Of a stretch of DNA of 64,000 bases, positions 20,955 to 29,854 are shown in pieces. The stretch is from Saccharospirillum sp. (GTDB lineage Bacteria > Pseudomonadota > Gammaproteobacteria > Pseudomonadales > Natronospirillaceae). Numbering within the stretch: the first letter of the stretch is position 1; each line of letters starts with the position of its first letter. Made by a program: the position numbers and the translations under genes. The notes under the pieces are model-generated. The model was given only the letters and a program-made list of their open reading frames with translations. It searched no databases and was not told the origin of the DNA. Where the stretch lies: contig JAGYIL010000003.1 of assembly GCA_018402545.1 (NCBI GenBank), positions 62,001-126,000 on the forward strand. Reading direction: 5' to 3'.

Positions 20955-21362
20955 ATGCTGACTCAAGAACAGCTGTTGGCAGCCCCAGATGACGAGTACA
21001 TGAACGACGCTCAACTGGAGTTTTTTCGCAACCTTCTGCAAGAGCAGGCCGACGAAGTACGCGCCTCCCTGAAAGAAGCCCGCGAGACGCTGGCTACCTT
21101 CGAGAACGAACCCGACGAGCTGGACAAAGCAAGCATCGAGGAAGAACGCCGCATGAACCTGCGCTTCCTGGATCGCCAGACAAAGCTGCTGCCAAAGATC
21201 GACGATGCCATCAAACGCATCAACAGTGGCGATTTCGGCTATTGCGCGGTAACCGGTGAACCCATCGGTGTGCGTCGGCTGCTGTTACGACCCACAGCAA
21301 CACTCTGTGCTGAAGAGAAACAACGCCAGGAACGCCAGGAACGCAACTTCCGAGACGCCTGA
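20955..21362 (+). CDS. dksA2: DksA2-type RNA polymerase-binding transcription factor lacking the full zinc finger
   Basis: DksA enters the RNA polymerase secondary channel and, with ppGpp, controls rRNA and amino-acid promoters. This 135-aa protein keeps the coiled-coil tip acidic motif DELDKA (equivalent to D71, D74 and A76 of E. coli). Only two of four zinc-ligand cysteines remain: the finger reads CAVT ... CAEE instead of CxxC ... CxxC. The N-terminus (LLAAPDDEYMNDAQ) and C-terminus (RQERNFRDA) match the zinc-independent DksA2 branch of pseudomonads as I recall it. No second dksA is present in the window. Confidence 0.85.
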   Translation: MLTQEQLLAAPDDEYMNDAQLEFFRNLLQEQADEVRASLKEARETLATFENEPDELDKASIEEERRMNLRFLDRQTKLLPKIDDAIKRINSGDFGYCAVTGEPIGVRRLLLRPTATLCAEEKQRQERQERNFRDA

Positions 21363-21386
21363 TCCTGGCGGCTTTGCATCCCTGAC

Positions 21387-21427
21387 AGACCAAAAAAAAG
21401 CGCCCGCAGGCGCTTTTTTTTTGGTCT
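21387..21427 (+). terminator. Intrinsic terminator of dksA
   Basis: A near-perfect hairpin 25 bp after the dksA stop: the A-rich left arm plus GCGCC pairs with GGCGC plus a run of nine T, flanked by AGACC/GGTCT. It has the GC stem and T-tract of a rho-independent terminator. With A-runs on one side and T-runs on the other it could work in both directions. Confidence 0.9.
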
Positions 21428-21520
21428 GAATTTCCTGCTCAATATCCGCATCATTCTACTGATTCAGGCATGAAGCTTGCTGATAGACAGTTACCTCACC
21501 AACTGCGGCAATGCCTTACC

Positions 21521-21961
21521 ATGAGCCTGAACATCAGCGGCCTCGAACACTACCAGGCACATCAACAGTTTCATCGCGCCGATACCGGTACCGGCGCAGT
21601 TGATAAAACAAACAAAACCAGGGAATCAGCACCTGCGGACGCTGGAGACGATGCGGTATACGTCAGTGATGCCGTCGCCGTACTTGAATGGGTTGCCGCT
21701 CAGGCGCCGGACATTGCCTCAGTTCAGGCCACTGAGCCGGCCAACCTTGGCCGGTTGACCGGACACCTGCTGCAATACAATCTGATTACGCTTCAGGATG
21801 CCGGTCGACTGATGCAGCTATCGGAACCTGCAGAACTGACCAGTGACGATTCACTGCTGGCCCGCATCCAGACTCACAGCACCCGGACAGAGCATTACCA
21901 GGAGTCCCAGAGCTGGCAGAAGCTGAACCGCATTGTCAGTAACGTTCATGCGGCTCAGTAA
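21521..21961 (+). CDS. Hypothetical protein
   Basis: A 146-aa protein (163 aa if translation begins at 21470). Polar, acidic, rich in alanine and glutamine, with no signal peptide or membrane segment. It has a low-complexity N-terminal part and a more helical C-terminal half (DAVAVLEWVAAQ, LLQYNLITLQDAGRLMQL). I do not recognise a family. It lies downstream of the dksA terminator and converges on the PilH-like regulator gene, ending 6 bp from it. Confidence 0.55.
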   Translation: MSLNISGLEHYQAHQQFHRADTGTGAVDKTNKTRESAPADAGDDAVYVSDAVAVLEWVAAQAPDIASVQATEPANLGRLTGHLLQYNLITLQDAGRLMQLSEPAELTSDDSLLARIQTHSTRTEHYQESQSWQKLNRIVSNVHAAQ

Positions 21962-21967
21962 CCAGCC

Positions 21968-22330
21968 TCAGGGCAAAAGTTGGTTGATCAGTGCGATCAA
22001 CTCGCCTTCATCGACTGGCTTGACCAGGAAACCTTTGGCGCCCTGGCGCTCGCCCCAGACCTTATCGGTCGGCTGATCCTTGGTGGTCACGATAATGACC
22101 GGTATATGCGCGGTCTGCGGATCATTGGTCAGCTTGCGGGTGGCCTGAAAGCCATTCAGCTCTGGCATCACCACGTCCATAAGAATCAGATCCGGCAGAA
22201 TGCTCTTGGCTTCCGCCACGCCGGTCGCGCCATCCTCGGCAATCACCGGTGTGTGGCCGTGCTTTTCCAGAATTTTCTTGAACAACGTCACTTGACTCGG
22301 TGAGTCATCGATGACCAGGATGGTAGCCAT
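21968..22330 (-). CDS. PilH-like CheY-type response regulator
   Basis: A 120-aa stand-alone receiver domain. The phospho-acceptor aspartate is in ILMDVVMPELNGF, the acidic pocket is IDDSPSQ near residues 7-13, the conserved threonine is in VIIVTTKD and the lysine in LVKPVDE. VWGERQGAKGFLVKPVDE closely matches PilH, the twitching-motility receiver of the Chp chemosensory system. No Chp partners are adjacent. The ATG at 22330 is chosen because it begins the receiver fold; an upstream frame to 22576 is not conserved-looking. Confidence 0.85.
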   Translation of the reverse strand: MATILVIDDSPSQVTLFKKILEKHGHTPVIAEDGATGVAEAKSILPDLILMDVVMPELNGFQATRKLTNDPQTAHIPVIIVTTKDQPTDKVWGERQGAKGFLVKPVDEGELIALINQLLP

Positions 22331-22624
22331 ACAGTCAATCCTCTTAGAGCTCAGGCACAGACCACCGATAACACCGGGCTGGTGGTGTGCGATGTTTACA
22401 AGACGCTGATTATAGCGCGCAATCGCAAATGACCGCCAGAAGGCGTCAGAAGAATTCGCACAGAGTTCCGGCATCAGGGGATATCGGCAGTATTTCGCCA
22501 GGGTGAATGTGACAAACCCTGACCATTTCCGGCACCTATCATGAGTCAGGTTACAAAATGACACGAAGCGTGGCATAGCGAAGAACCTGAACCACTGCTA
22601 GATTTTAAAACGCTGTTTACTTGG

Positions 22625-23032
22625 ATGACTGACGCCATGATTAAAAAAGAGAACATACTGGAATCAGCTAGAAAGGTGCTGTCCGAACAAGGCATCAGTA
22701 AGTTGTCGTTGCGTAAAATAGCCGCGGAAACGGGCTGCGCAGCCCCTTCCATCTATTACTATTTTCGCAACAAGCAGGAAATTGTCGCGGGGCTTTGGGA
22801 AGCCATAGCACCAGACCTGTTGCGCCAGTTGAACCAGGGGTTCGACAAAGGCGATGCCTACCGGCAGTTCTGGAGGCAGCGACCAGATGACTTCAAACTC
22901 TTCATCACTCATCCGGACTACTATCCATCGGTCTGCCAGACCGATGCCTACCAGTCACTGAACACCACACTGGGTGACCAGCTACATACCCTGAATGGCC
23001 AACTGATGGACCAAATCTATCGCTCTGCCTAA
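22625..23032 (+). CDS. TetR-family regulator, short
   Basis: A 135-aa protein with a complete N-terminal TetR helix-turn-helix (ILESARKVLSEQGISKLSLRKIA..., residues 10-55, including PSIYYYFRNKQEI). The ligand-binding domain is only about 80 residues, against roughly 140 normally. It ends cleanly at TAA with no frameshifted continuation that I could recognise. It may be a truncated or minimal regulator. The neighbouring genes are not an obvious target set. Confidence 0.75.
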   Translation: MTDAMIKKENILESARKVLSEQGISKLSLRKIAAETGCAAPSIYYYFRNKQEIVAGLWEAIAPDLLRQLNQGFDKGDAYRQFWRQRPDDFKLFITHPDYYPSVCQTDAYQSLNTTLGDQLHTLNGQLMDQIYRSA

Positions 23033-23054
23033 TACTCTCTGCCTGCGATAAAGT

Positions 23055-23076
23055 ACTCGCCTCGTGAGAGGCGAGT
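23055..23076. repeat. Perfect 9-bp hairpin with GTGA loop
   Basis: ACTCGCCTC / GAGGCGAGT separated by GTGA lies 22 bp after the TetR gene stop. There is no T-tract. It could serve as a TetR-gene terminator of the non-classical kind or be a REP-like single hairpin. No second copy was seen in the window. Confidence 0.5.
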
Positions 23077-23217
23077 CAGGGGACGGGAACATACTCCTTG
23101 ACCGGCCTGCCAGCACAGTTTTCATGCTGACAACACCTTTGCCACTTCCCTGTAACAGCGCCAGAAATCCCTTCAGCGCCCTTGTATTCTGCCCCACACT
23201 AATTCATTGAAACAGTC

Positions 23218-23258
23218 ATAAAAGTGACCAAATTTCGACAGAATATGGTCACTTTTAT
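23218..23258. repeat. Perfect 13-bp inverted repeat between the TetR gene and lipA
   Basis: ATAAAAGTGACCA (23218-23230) and TGGTCACTTTTAT (23246-23258) are exact inverse copies around a 15-bp spacer. It lies 38 bp beyond the lipA stop on the minus strand, so a terminator role is possible, with ACTTTTAT as a weak T-tract. The length and symmetry would also fit a protein-binding operator. Confidence 0.6.
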
Positions 23259-23296
23259 AGAGGAGCCGGGAATGCCCGGACGATAAACCGCAAAAA

Positions 23297-24292
23297 TTAG
23301 CGCCCCAGACCCACATTGTTCTTCTGCAGCACCTGTTCAGCCCGGTAACTGGAGCGGACAAAAGCGCCGGATACCACTTCCAGAAACCCCTTTTCAAGCC
23401 CGATATCACGATAGCGGTTAAACTCATCCGGGGTTACATAGCGCTCGACCGGCAGGTGATTAATAGACGGCTGCAGATACTGACCCAGCGTTAAAATGTC
23501 AACACCGATCGCCCTAAGGTCATCCATGGTTTCCAGAATTTCCTCATCCGTCTCACCCAATCCCAGCATCAAGCTGGTTTTGGTCAGTACATCCGGTTTG
23601 TAGCGTTTGGCGTGGGCCAGGACATCCAGTGTTTGTTCGTAGGTGGCACGCGGGTCACGCACCGGATGAGTCAGTCGCTTAACGGTCTCGACATTCTGGG
23701 CAAAGACTTCAACACCGGAATCGACCACGGCCTCGACATCGGCATGCTTGCCCTGGAAGTCGGGCGTCAATGCTTCGACCGCAGTATCCGGGTTCACTTC
23801 CTTGACCCGACGGACCGTCGCGGCGTAATGACCCGCACCACCGTCTTCAATGTCATCGCGGTTAACGGAGGTAAGGACCACGTATTTGAGGCCCATCAGT
23901 GCCACCGACCGGGCCGTATTGTCCGGCTCTTCAGGGTCCAGCCAGCCCCTGGGGTTACCCGTATCAACCGCACAGAACTTGCACGCTCGGGTGCAGACAT
24001 CCCCCATCAGCATGATGGTTGCAGTGCCGGCACTCCAGCACTCACCAATGTTCGGACACATGGCTTCTTCACATACGGTGCTCAGCCGGTGCTCACGAAC
24101 GATGGTTTTGACACTGTCGTATTTGGGGCCGCTGGAAAGCTTGATGCGCAACCATTCCGGTTTCTTGTCGGTGGAACGACGAGCGTTGGAGTGCTGTTTG
24201 ACCCCGTTCTTAATGGCCCTTACACCCTTTTCGTTAACGAACTTGGTGCCGCTGCTAACCTGAACTACGGGAATTCGATTGGTGTCGCTCAT
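23297..24292 (-). CDS. lipA: Lipoyl synthase
   Basis: LipA is a radical-SAM enzyme that inserts two sulfurs into octanoyl groups bound to lipoyl domains. At 331 aa it has the auxiliary-cluster cysteines in [12 protein letters not shown] (about residues 74-85), the radical-SAM CxxxCxxC in CTRACKFC (about 100-107), and the C-terminal serine pair in VRSSYRAE. It follows lipB by 67 bp, the usual order. Confidence 0.96.
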   Translation of the reverse strand: MSDTNRIPVVQVSSGTKFVNEKGVRAIKNGVKQHSNARRSTDKKPEWLRIKLSSGPKYDSVKTIVREHRLSTVCEEAMCPNIGECWSAGTATIMLMGDVCTRACKFCAVDTGNPRGWLDPEEPDNTARSVALMGLKYVVLTSVNRDDIEDGGAGHYAATVRRVKEVNPDTAVEALTPDFQGKHADVEAVVDSGVEVFAQNVETVKRLTHPVRDPRATYEQTLDVLAHAKRYKPDVLTKTSLMLGLGETDEEILETMDDLRAIGVDILTLGQYLQPSINHLPVERYVTPDEFNRYRDIGLEKGFLEVVSGAFVRSSYRAEQVLQKNNVGLGR

Positions 24293-24359
24293 CGGTTCGC
24301 ACTGCCTCTTAACTGTAGGGAAGGTTGGTCACCCGGCACGCGGGCTGTGCAAGCGTTTT

Positions 24360-25061
24360 TCAGGCTCTCTCGACCTGAAGCGCTGCACCTTCATTCGGAT
24401 TCACTGGCTGCAAATTATACCTTGTACAAAACTCGGTCAGCCATTGCTGTTTGATGGTGTCGACATCCGCTGCTTCGACCCAGTCGGCCATCTGCGTCAT
24501 TTTCAGACCCTGATATCCGCAGGGGTTAATGCGGGCAAAGGGCTCCAGATCCATATCAATGTTCAACGCCAGACCGTGATAGCTGCACCCGCGTTTGATG
24601 CGTAACCCCAGGGAGCACACTTTTTCAGCGCCGATATAGACACCCGGCGCATCTGCCCGGGGCGCCGCTTCAACGCCATACCTGCCTAGCACGCCGACCA
24701 CACTGGCTTCGAGTGCCGATACCAGCTTGCGCACATCCGACTTCAGGCGGCGGATGTCGAGTAACACATAGGCAACCAGCTGGCCCGGGCCATGGTAGGT
24801 GACCTGCCCTCCCCGGTCAGCGGGAACAACCGGAATATCGCCCGGACTGAGCAGATGCTCCGCCTTACCTGCCTGCCCCTGGGTAAACACCGGATCGTGT
24901 TCAAGCAACCATATTTCGTCCAGCGCATCGTCATCACGATTCAGCGTAAAGTCCTGCATGGCTTCCCACGTCTGCTGATACGGAACACGCCCCAGGTCAC
25001 GCACAATCACTGAACGAGACGCCACAGCAAGCCCTGCTCCGTTATCAGCGGTCGTCATCAA
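24360..25061 (-). CDS. lipB: Octanoyl-[acyl carrier protein] transferase
   Basis: LipB moves octanoate from ACP to lipoyl domains, the step before LipA. At 233 aa it has [18 protein letters not shown], the catalytic lysine in [10 protein letters not shown], and the catalytic cysteine in INPCGYQGL. It overlaps ybeD by 4 bp, giving ybeD-lipB-lipA as in E. coli. Confidence 0.95.
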   Translation of the reverse strand: MMTTADNGAGLAVASRSVIVRDLGRVPYQQTWEAMQDFTLNRDDDALDEIWLLEHDPVFTQGQAGKAEHLLSPGDIPVVPADRGGQVTYHGPGQLVAYVLLDIRRLKSDVRKLVSALEASVVGVLGRYGVEAAPRADAPGVYIGAEKVCSLGLRIKRGCSYHGLALNIDMDLEPFARINPCGYQGLKMTQMADWVEAADVDTIKQQWLTEFCTRYNLQPVNPNEGAALQVERA

Positions 25062-25330
25062 AGTACCATGCGTACCCGTTCGTCGGCTTTGAGCGCCTCA
25101 AACAGCTCCGTCAGGTGGTCTTCATGTTCAATGCGCATACGCACGGTCAGGCTTTCGAAACGCCCGTTACGGCTGGTGCTGACCGAGAAGGCCGACAACG
25201 TCAGGCGGTTGTCATAGCGCACCAGAACGCCGTGAACGAAAGGCTTGAACCCTTCGTGCACATCCCCAACGACCTTGATCACATAGTCATCGCAGGGAAA
25301 AGTAATTTTCGGTGGGTCTTGCCGGGTCAC
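25058..25330 (-). CDS. ybeD: YbeD / DUF493 family protein
   Basis: A 90-aa ACT-like fold protein of unknown role, always near dacA and lip[16 protein letters not shown] and the C-terminal [19 protein letters not shown] match the family. It starts 3 bp after the dacA stop and overlaps lipB by 4 bp. Confidence 0.92.
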   Translation of the reverse strand: MTRQDPPKITFPCDDYVIKVVGDVHEGFKPFVHGVLVRYDNRLTLSAFSVSTSRNGRFESLTVRMRIEHEDHLTELFEALKADERVRMVL

Positions 25331-25333
25331 CCA

Positions 25334-26503
25334 TCAACTCCCGTTAAATAAATTGAAGAAAAACAGCAGGATGTAATCCCAGATACGGGCAAAGAACCCT
25401 GCCGGTTCAACCGCTTCAAGCGCCAGCAAGGGACGGCGGGCCACTTCTTCGTCGCCGTGCGTCACAACCAGCTCACCCAAACGTTGCCCGGCTTCTATGG
25501 GGGCTTTCAGCACAGGATCAATGTTCAGCACCGTGTTCATGCTGGATTCATCGCCACGGGCAATCGTCAGCATCAGGTTTTCTTCCAGGCCCAGGCGGAC
25601 GTTATCGGCCCGGCCGCCCCAGACACGCCCAGAGTAGAGCTCTTCGCCACCATCGTGAAGCTGTGCTGTTTGAAAGTAACGAAATCCGTAGGTCAACAGC
25701 TTCTGCGTCTCCTGAACGCGTGCCTCCTCCGATGCCGTACCCATAACCACGCTGATCAGACGCATGCCGTCTTCAAGGGCAGACGCTACCAGACAGTAGC
25801 CCGCTTCTTCGGTATGACCGGTCTTCAGCCCGTCAACTGAGGGGTTACGCCCGAGCAGGGAATTTCGATTGGCTTGTGATATCCCATTAAAAGTGAAGCT
25901 GCGTTCGGCATAGATGGGGTAGAACTCGGCATTGTCTTCAATGATATGGCGGGTCAGAATGGCCATATCAGCCGCCGAGGAGTAATGCTCGTCTGCTGGC
26001 AGACCAGTGGCATTCTGAAACCGGGAGTTCTCCATACCCAGCCGTTCTGCGTAGGAATTCATCATCTGGGCAAACATGGTTTCGCTGCCAGCAATGTGTT
26101 CCGCCATGGCAACAGAGGCGTCATTGCCCGACTGAATGATGATACCGCGCAACAGGTCTTCAATACTGACAAAGCGGCCTTCCTGGATGAACATTCGTGA
26201 ACCGCCTGTCTGCCAGGCATTCACACTGATCAGAGATTCGTCATCCAGAGCGATACGGCCTTCAATTATTTCCCGCTCGGCAATATAGCTGGTCATCAGC
26301 TTGGTCAGGCTGGCCGGTGGCAGACGTTCGTCTGCATTGTGCGAGACCAGAATGTGACCGGTGGTCCCATCCATCAGAATATAGGAGCTGGCGGCCAACT
26401 GGGGGGGAGAAGGTATGATCGTTTCGGACATGGCAGCGCCTGAAAACAGGGCCAGTCCGGCAACACACAAAGAAGTCCAACGCTTAAAACGATGCTTCAA
26501 CAC
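25334..26503 (-). CDS. dacA: D-alanyl-D-alanine carboxypeptidase (PBP5/6 family)
   Basis: This penicillin-binding protein trims the terminal D-Ala of stem peptides in the periplasm. I choose the GTG at 26503 (389 aa): AAGG lies about 9 bases upstream, and the protein then starts directly with its signal peptide, cut near AAMS. The ATG at 26641 would add 46 residues unlike the family. Active-site motifs are SLTK, SGN (SGNDAS) and KTG (LKTGHTEE). A C-terminal amphipathic membrane anchor (about 370-389) ends in LLFFFNLFNGS. Confidence 0.93.
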   Translation of the reverse strand: MLKHRFKRWTSLCVAGLALFSGAAMSETIIPSPPQLAASSYILMDGTTGHILVSHNADERLPPASLTKLMTSYIAEREIIEGRIALDDESLISVNAWQTGGSRMFIQEGRFVSIEDLLRGIIIQSGNDASVAMAEHIAGSETMFAQMMNSYAERLGMENSRFQNATGLPADEHYSSAADMAILTRHIIEDNAEFYPIYAERSFTFNGISQANRNSLLGRNPSVDGLKTGHTEEAGYCLVASALEDGMRLISVVMGTASEEARVQETQKLLTYGFRYFQTAQLHDGGEELYSGRVWGGRADNVRLGLEENLMLTIARGDESSMNTVLNIDPVLKAPIEAGQRLGELVVTHGDEEVARRPLLALEAVEPAGFFARIWDYILLFFFNLFNGS

Positions 26504-26525
26504 TGAGATAACCTTTTTTATGAGC

Positions 26526-26556
26526 GGCGTGATACCCGTATACCCGGTATCACGCC
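26526..26556 (-). terminator. 11-bp perfect hairpin between rlpA and dacA
   Basis: GGCGTGATACC / GGTATCACGCC with a 9-nt loop lies 23 bp before the dacA GTG start and about 150 bp after rlpA. No T-run follows. It may attenuate read-through into dacA or protect the downstream mRNA end; it could also be an operator. Confidence 0.5.
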
Positions 26557-26712
26557 AACGCTGTTCAACGGTAGACGGCCAGACAGTCAGATTTGATGCG
26601 GCCAGGCCCGGGCATTGTATCAACCCATGGCAAAATTTCATCTACAGGGCGAAGCGTGCTTGGTATATGAAACGTATAGCCAGGCGCCCTGCCTCCCGGC
26701 AAAGCATCAAAA

Positions 26713-27525
26713 CTAATTTGGAACGACCAGCAGCGGCTTGCCCAGTTCAGGAGTGGTCAGGGCGCGCTGAAGCGCTTCTGCGCGATCGTACTGAACGGGC
26801 CCGACGCGTACCCGATAGAACTCGCCTTCACTAACATTCACATCGTCATCGATCTGCCGCGCAATCTGGTCTCTGAGGTTTTGAGCTGACTGGCGCTGAC
26901 TGAAGGCGCCAAGCTGAACATAGTAAACGGGCTGGTCGAGCTCCTGACCGGCCAATGCCTCTACCCGCACCCGGGCTGTGCCTTTGTGGACAAAATCGAG
27001 TTTAACGGCTGCCGCATAGGACATATCGATAACGCGCCCGGGGTGAAAAGGCCCGCGATCATTTACCCTTGCCACAATACTCAGGCCATTATCGAGATTG
27101 GTAACTCTCACCCAGGTCGGCAATGGCAGACTCTTGTGCGCTGCGCTGATCTGGTACATATCGAACACCTCGCCATTGGAGGTTGTATGGCCATGGAACT
27201 TGGCTCCGTACCAGGAGGCCAGCCCTTCCTCGGAATACTGGTCGGCACTCGCCATCACCTGGTACTGACGCCCATTGACCGTATAGGGGCTGGCATTGCC
27301 CTGGCGGCTGCGTGGCTCAACCCGGGGAGTGATCTCACTGACCTCATCGGCCGTTAGTGTCTGGTCGGGCCCCCTATCCTGATCCATGGAATACCTCCCG
27401 GCATTACTGACCTGGCTACCGCCGGTTTCATGAGACACATACTGGCCGGCACACCCTGCCATGATCAGCGCCGTCAGCAGGGTTATTCCACTCGCCCGGG
27501 TTGACCGGTAACTCATACTCACCAT
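26713..27525 (-). CDS. rlpA: Septal-ring lytic transglycosylase RlpA
   Basis: RlpA is an outer-membrane lipoprotein that cuts peptidoglycan strands lacking stem peptides. At 270 aa it has a lipobox (LIMAGC, cysteine near residue 25) and a double-psi beta-barrel domain (GLASWYGAKFHG ... RVNDRGPF with the catalytic aspartate, about 100-190). A C-terminal SPOR domain (YYVQLGAFSQRQSAQNL, about 195-268) binds denuded glycan at the septum. GAGGA precedes the ATG at 27525. It lies between mltB and dacA, as in Pseudomonas. Confidence 0.93.
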   Translation of the reverse strand: MVSMSYRSTRASGITLLTALIMAGCAGQYVSHETGGSQVSNAGRYSMDQDRGPDQTLTADEVSEITPRVEPRSRQGNASPYTVNGRQYQVMASADQYSEEGLASWYGAKFHGHTTSNGEVFDMYQISAAHKSLPLPTWVRVTNLDNGLSIVARVNDRGPFHPGRVIDMSYAAAVKLDFVHKGTARVRVEALAGQELDQPVYYVQLGAFSQRQSAQNLRDQIARQIDDDVNVSEGEFYRVRVGPVQYDRAEALQRALTTPELGKPLLVVPN

Positions 27526-27596
27526 CGACCATCCTCTTACCGGTCATTATTGTGTTCAGATCCGGCCTTCGGCCCTGATAACCTCTGTTTCAGTGG

Positions 27597-28571
27597 CTAT
27601 TGTGACAACCGCAGGGCTTCTGACAATTGAAAGATTGCCATGCTGTAGGCAACCGACCGGTTGTACCGGGATATTACCCAAAAATTCCGATAACCCAACC
27701 AAAATTCCGCACCTTCGTCTCCATCGAGCCGGATAGGATGCACCTGGGCGTCCTCCGGTGCAGAGATCAGTGGATCCCACCCCAGAGCGACGACGTCAGC
27801 CAGTGTCCGGTCGCGGTCAAAGCTGTTCAATTCGACTTGCCGGTACTCACCGCTGACGTGTGCCCGGGTTGCAATGGGTTCGTCCTGCTGCCAGCCATGC
27901 TCACTGAGATAACGGGCGATGGACCCGATCGCATCCACCGGATCGTTCCAGATATCGATATTACCATCGCCATCCAGATCATCGGCATAGGCAAGGTAGC
28001 TGCTCGGCATAAACTGGGGATACCCCATGGCACCCGCATAAGAACCTTTTACCGACAACGGATCAAACGACTGATCGCGACTGATCAGCAGAAAGTTGAT
28101 CAGCTCTCGCTGAAAGTAATCGGCGCGTCGTCCTTCTGTGACAGCCAGCGTGGCCAGTGCATCGAAAGTACGATGCACGCCCAGAAAATTACCATACCGG
28201 GTTTCAACACCCATAATCGCCGCAATCACTTCACCGGAAACGCCGGTCCGCTCTTCGGCCAGCGCCAACCATTCGGCCTGTTCCTCCATAAAGCGCTTGC
28301 CGTTTTCGACAGTTTCGTCCGAAACAAAGAGGGGGCGGTATTCGGCGTAGGTTTTGGTTGTCTCGGCGGGCTTGGCCAGAGATTCGACGTTACGTGCAAT
28401 GTACTCACCTTCGGCAAACCAGGCCTCAACCTGGGCGGCCTCAAATTCGTGCTCGTTCACCAGGACGTCGATGATGGCGGACGTGCGGGGAAACTCGGTC
28501 AGCTCTTCAGCCTGAGCAGCGGTGACAGTCACCAGGCCACTGGCGAGAAGCGCGCCCAAAAATCGTTGCAT
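27597..28571 (-). CDS. mltB: Lytic murein transglycosylase B
   Basis: MltB cleaves glycan strands in the periplasm. At 324 aa it has a signal peptide at residues 1-21 (TAAQA-EE) and no lipobox, so it is a soluble, SltB1-like form. The catalytic glutamate is in IMGVETRYGNF, and the later motif GAMGYPQFMPSSY is diagnostic. AGGAG precedes the ATG. It sits between rodA and rlpA, as sltB1 does in pseudomonads. Confidence 0.94.
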   Translation of the reverse strand: MQRFLGALLASGLVTVTAAQAEELTEFPRTSAIIDVLVNEHEFEAAQVEAWFAEGEYIARNVESLAKPAETTKTYAEYRPLFVSDETVENGKRFMEEQAEWLALAEERTGVSGEVIAAIMGVETRYGNFLGVHRTFDALATLAVTEGRRADYFQRELINFLLISRDQSFDPLSVKGSYAGAMGYPQFMPSSYLAYADDLDGDGNIDIWNDPVDAIGSIARYLSEHGWQQDEPIATRAHVSGEYRQVELNSFDRDRTLADVVALGWDPLISAPEDAQVHPIRLDGDEGAEFWLGYRNFWVISRYNRSVAYSMAIFQLSEALRLSQ

Positions 28572-28720
28572 GACTATTGATACTCCTGTCCGGATTCTGA
28601 ATCGAAACTGATGGTCTGCGAATTGAAAAAGGAAGCAGGAAGGCGAGATACGCTTACCCTTGAACTCCCTGTCACCACGATGTCGACCAGGGAGTCACTG
28701 ACTACATCACACCCGGCTCC

Positions 28721-29854
28721 CTAATTTCGCTGATGGGTACTGATGGACATTAACATTCCGAAGCCAGTGAGCAATGTCACGATGGACGTTCCGCCATAGC
28801 TGACCAGAGGTAAGGGTACACCGACCACCGGCAGGATACCGCTGACCATGCCAACATTTACAAAAACGTAAATGAAAAACGTCAGGGTCAGACTGCCGGC
28901 CAGAAGCCTGCAAAAATTATCGCGACCGCGAATCGCAATCAACATTCCGCGCAGGATAATAACGGCATAGAGTGCGATCAATATCACTGCCCCGGCAAAC
29001 CCAAATTCTTCCCCCAATACCGCAATGATGAAATCGGTATGGCTTTCCGGCAGAAAATCGAGCTGCGACTGAGTGCCCAGCATGTACCCTTTTCCGCTTA
29101 GCCCACCCGAGCCTATGGCGGTCATCGATTGGATAATGTTCCAACCCGCCCCGAGAGGATCGACATTGGGGTCGAATAATGTAAGTACTCGCTGACGCTG
29201 ATAATCACGCATGACCCAGATCCACAGCACAGGAATCATGGCAATGGCGATGGTGCCGAAGCTGACAATCAACTTCCAGCTCAGGCCCGCTAAAAAAATG
29301 ACGAAGATACCGGACGATGCGATCAGCAGTGACGTTCCCAAATCCGGCTGCTGAATAATCAATGCAACCGGCACAAACAGCAGCACAGCGGACACCAGCA
29401 AATCGCGATAACGGGGTGGCAGACCATAGCGGGAAATGTACCAGGACAACATCACTGGCACCGCCAGCTTCATCAGCTCGGAGGGTTGAAACCGAAACAG
29501 ACCTGGAATCTGCAACCAGCGCTGTGCACCCATGGCCTGGGCGCCACTGACAATAACCGCCACCAGTAACAGAACTCCAATCAGGTAGACGGTTCCACCC
29601 CACTGCTGAAACCAGCGAGGGTCGAACTGGGCGACGATGATCATCGCCATAAAGCCAATGCCAAACCGAATGGCCTGCCGGTAGACCGCGCCCATGTCAC
29701 CACTGGTCGCGCTGTACAAAACGACCATGCCGCCCAGGGATACTGCCAGCAAGGCTGCGAACAAATAGGGGTCCAGGTGCAACCGGGTCCAGATACTTTG
29801 CCGGCGGTCCATGCTGCCCTGAGGTAACTGGCGAACGTATTCGGTGAAATTCAT
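28721..29854 (-). CDS. rodA: Rod shape-determining glycosyltransferase RodA
   Basis: RodA is a SEDS-family peptidoglycan polymerase that elongates the side wall with PBP2. At 377 aa it has about 10 membrane segments. Characteristic motifs are RWLQIPGLFRFQPSELMK, QPDLGTSLLI and PLPLVSYGGTS. Its start overlaps the mrdA end by 4 bp, so PBP2 and RodA are made together. Confidence 0.96.
   Translation of the reverse strand: MNFTEYVRQLPQGSMDRRQSIWTRLHLDPYLFAALLAVSLGGMVVLYSATSGDMGAVYRQAIRFGIGFMAMIIVAQFDPRWFQQWGGTVYLIGVLLLVAVIVSGAQAMGAQRWLQIPGLFRFQPSELMKLAVPVMLSWYISRYGLPPRYRDLLVSAVLLFVPVALIIQQPDLGTSLLIASSGIFVIFLAGLSWKLIVSFGTIAIAMIPVLWIWVMRDYQRQRVLTLFDPNVDPLGAGWNIIQSMTAIGSGGLSGKGYMLGTQSQLDFLPESHTDFIIAVLGEEFGFAGAVILIALYAVIILRGMLIAIRGRDNFCRLLAGSLTLTFFIYVFVNVGMVSGILPVVGVPLPLVSYGGTSIVTLLTGFGMLMSISTHQRN

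Noticed and set aside
23033-23217. Remnant transposase gene downstream of the TetR gene
   Set aside because: Neither strand gives a recognisable transposase motif; only the palindromes can be supported.
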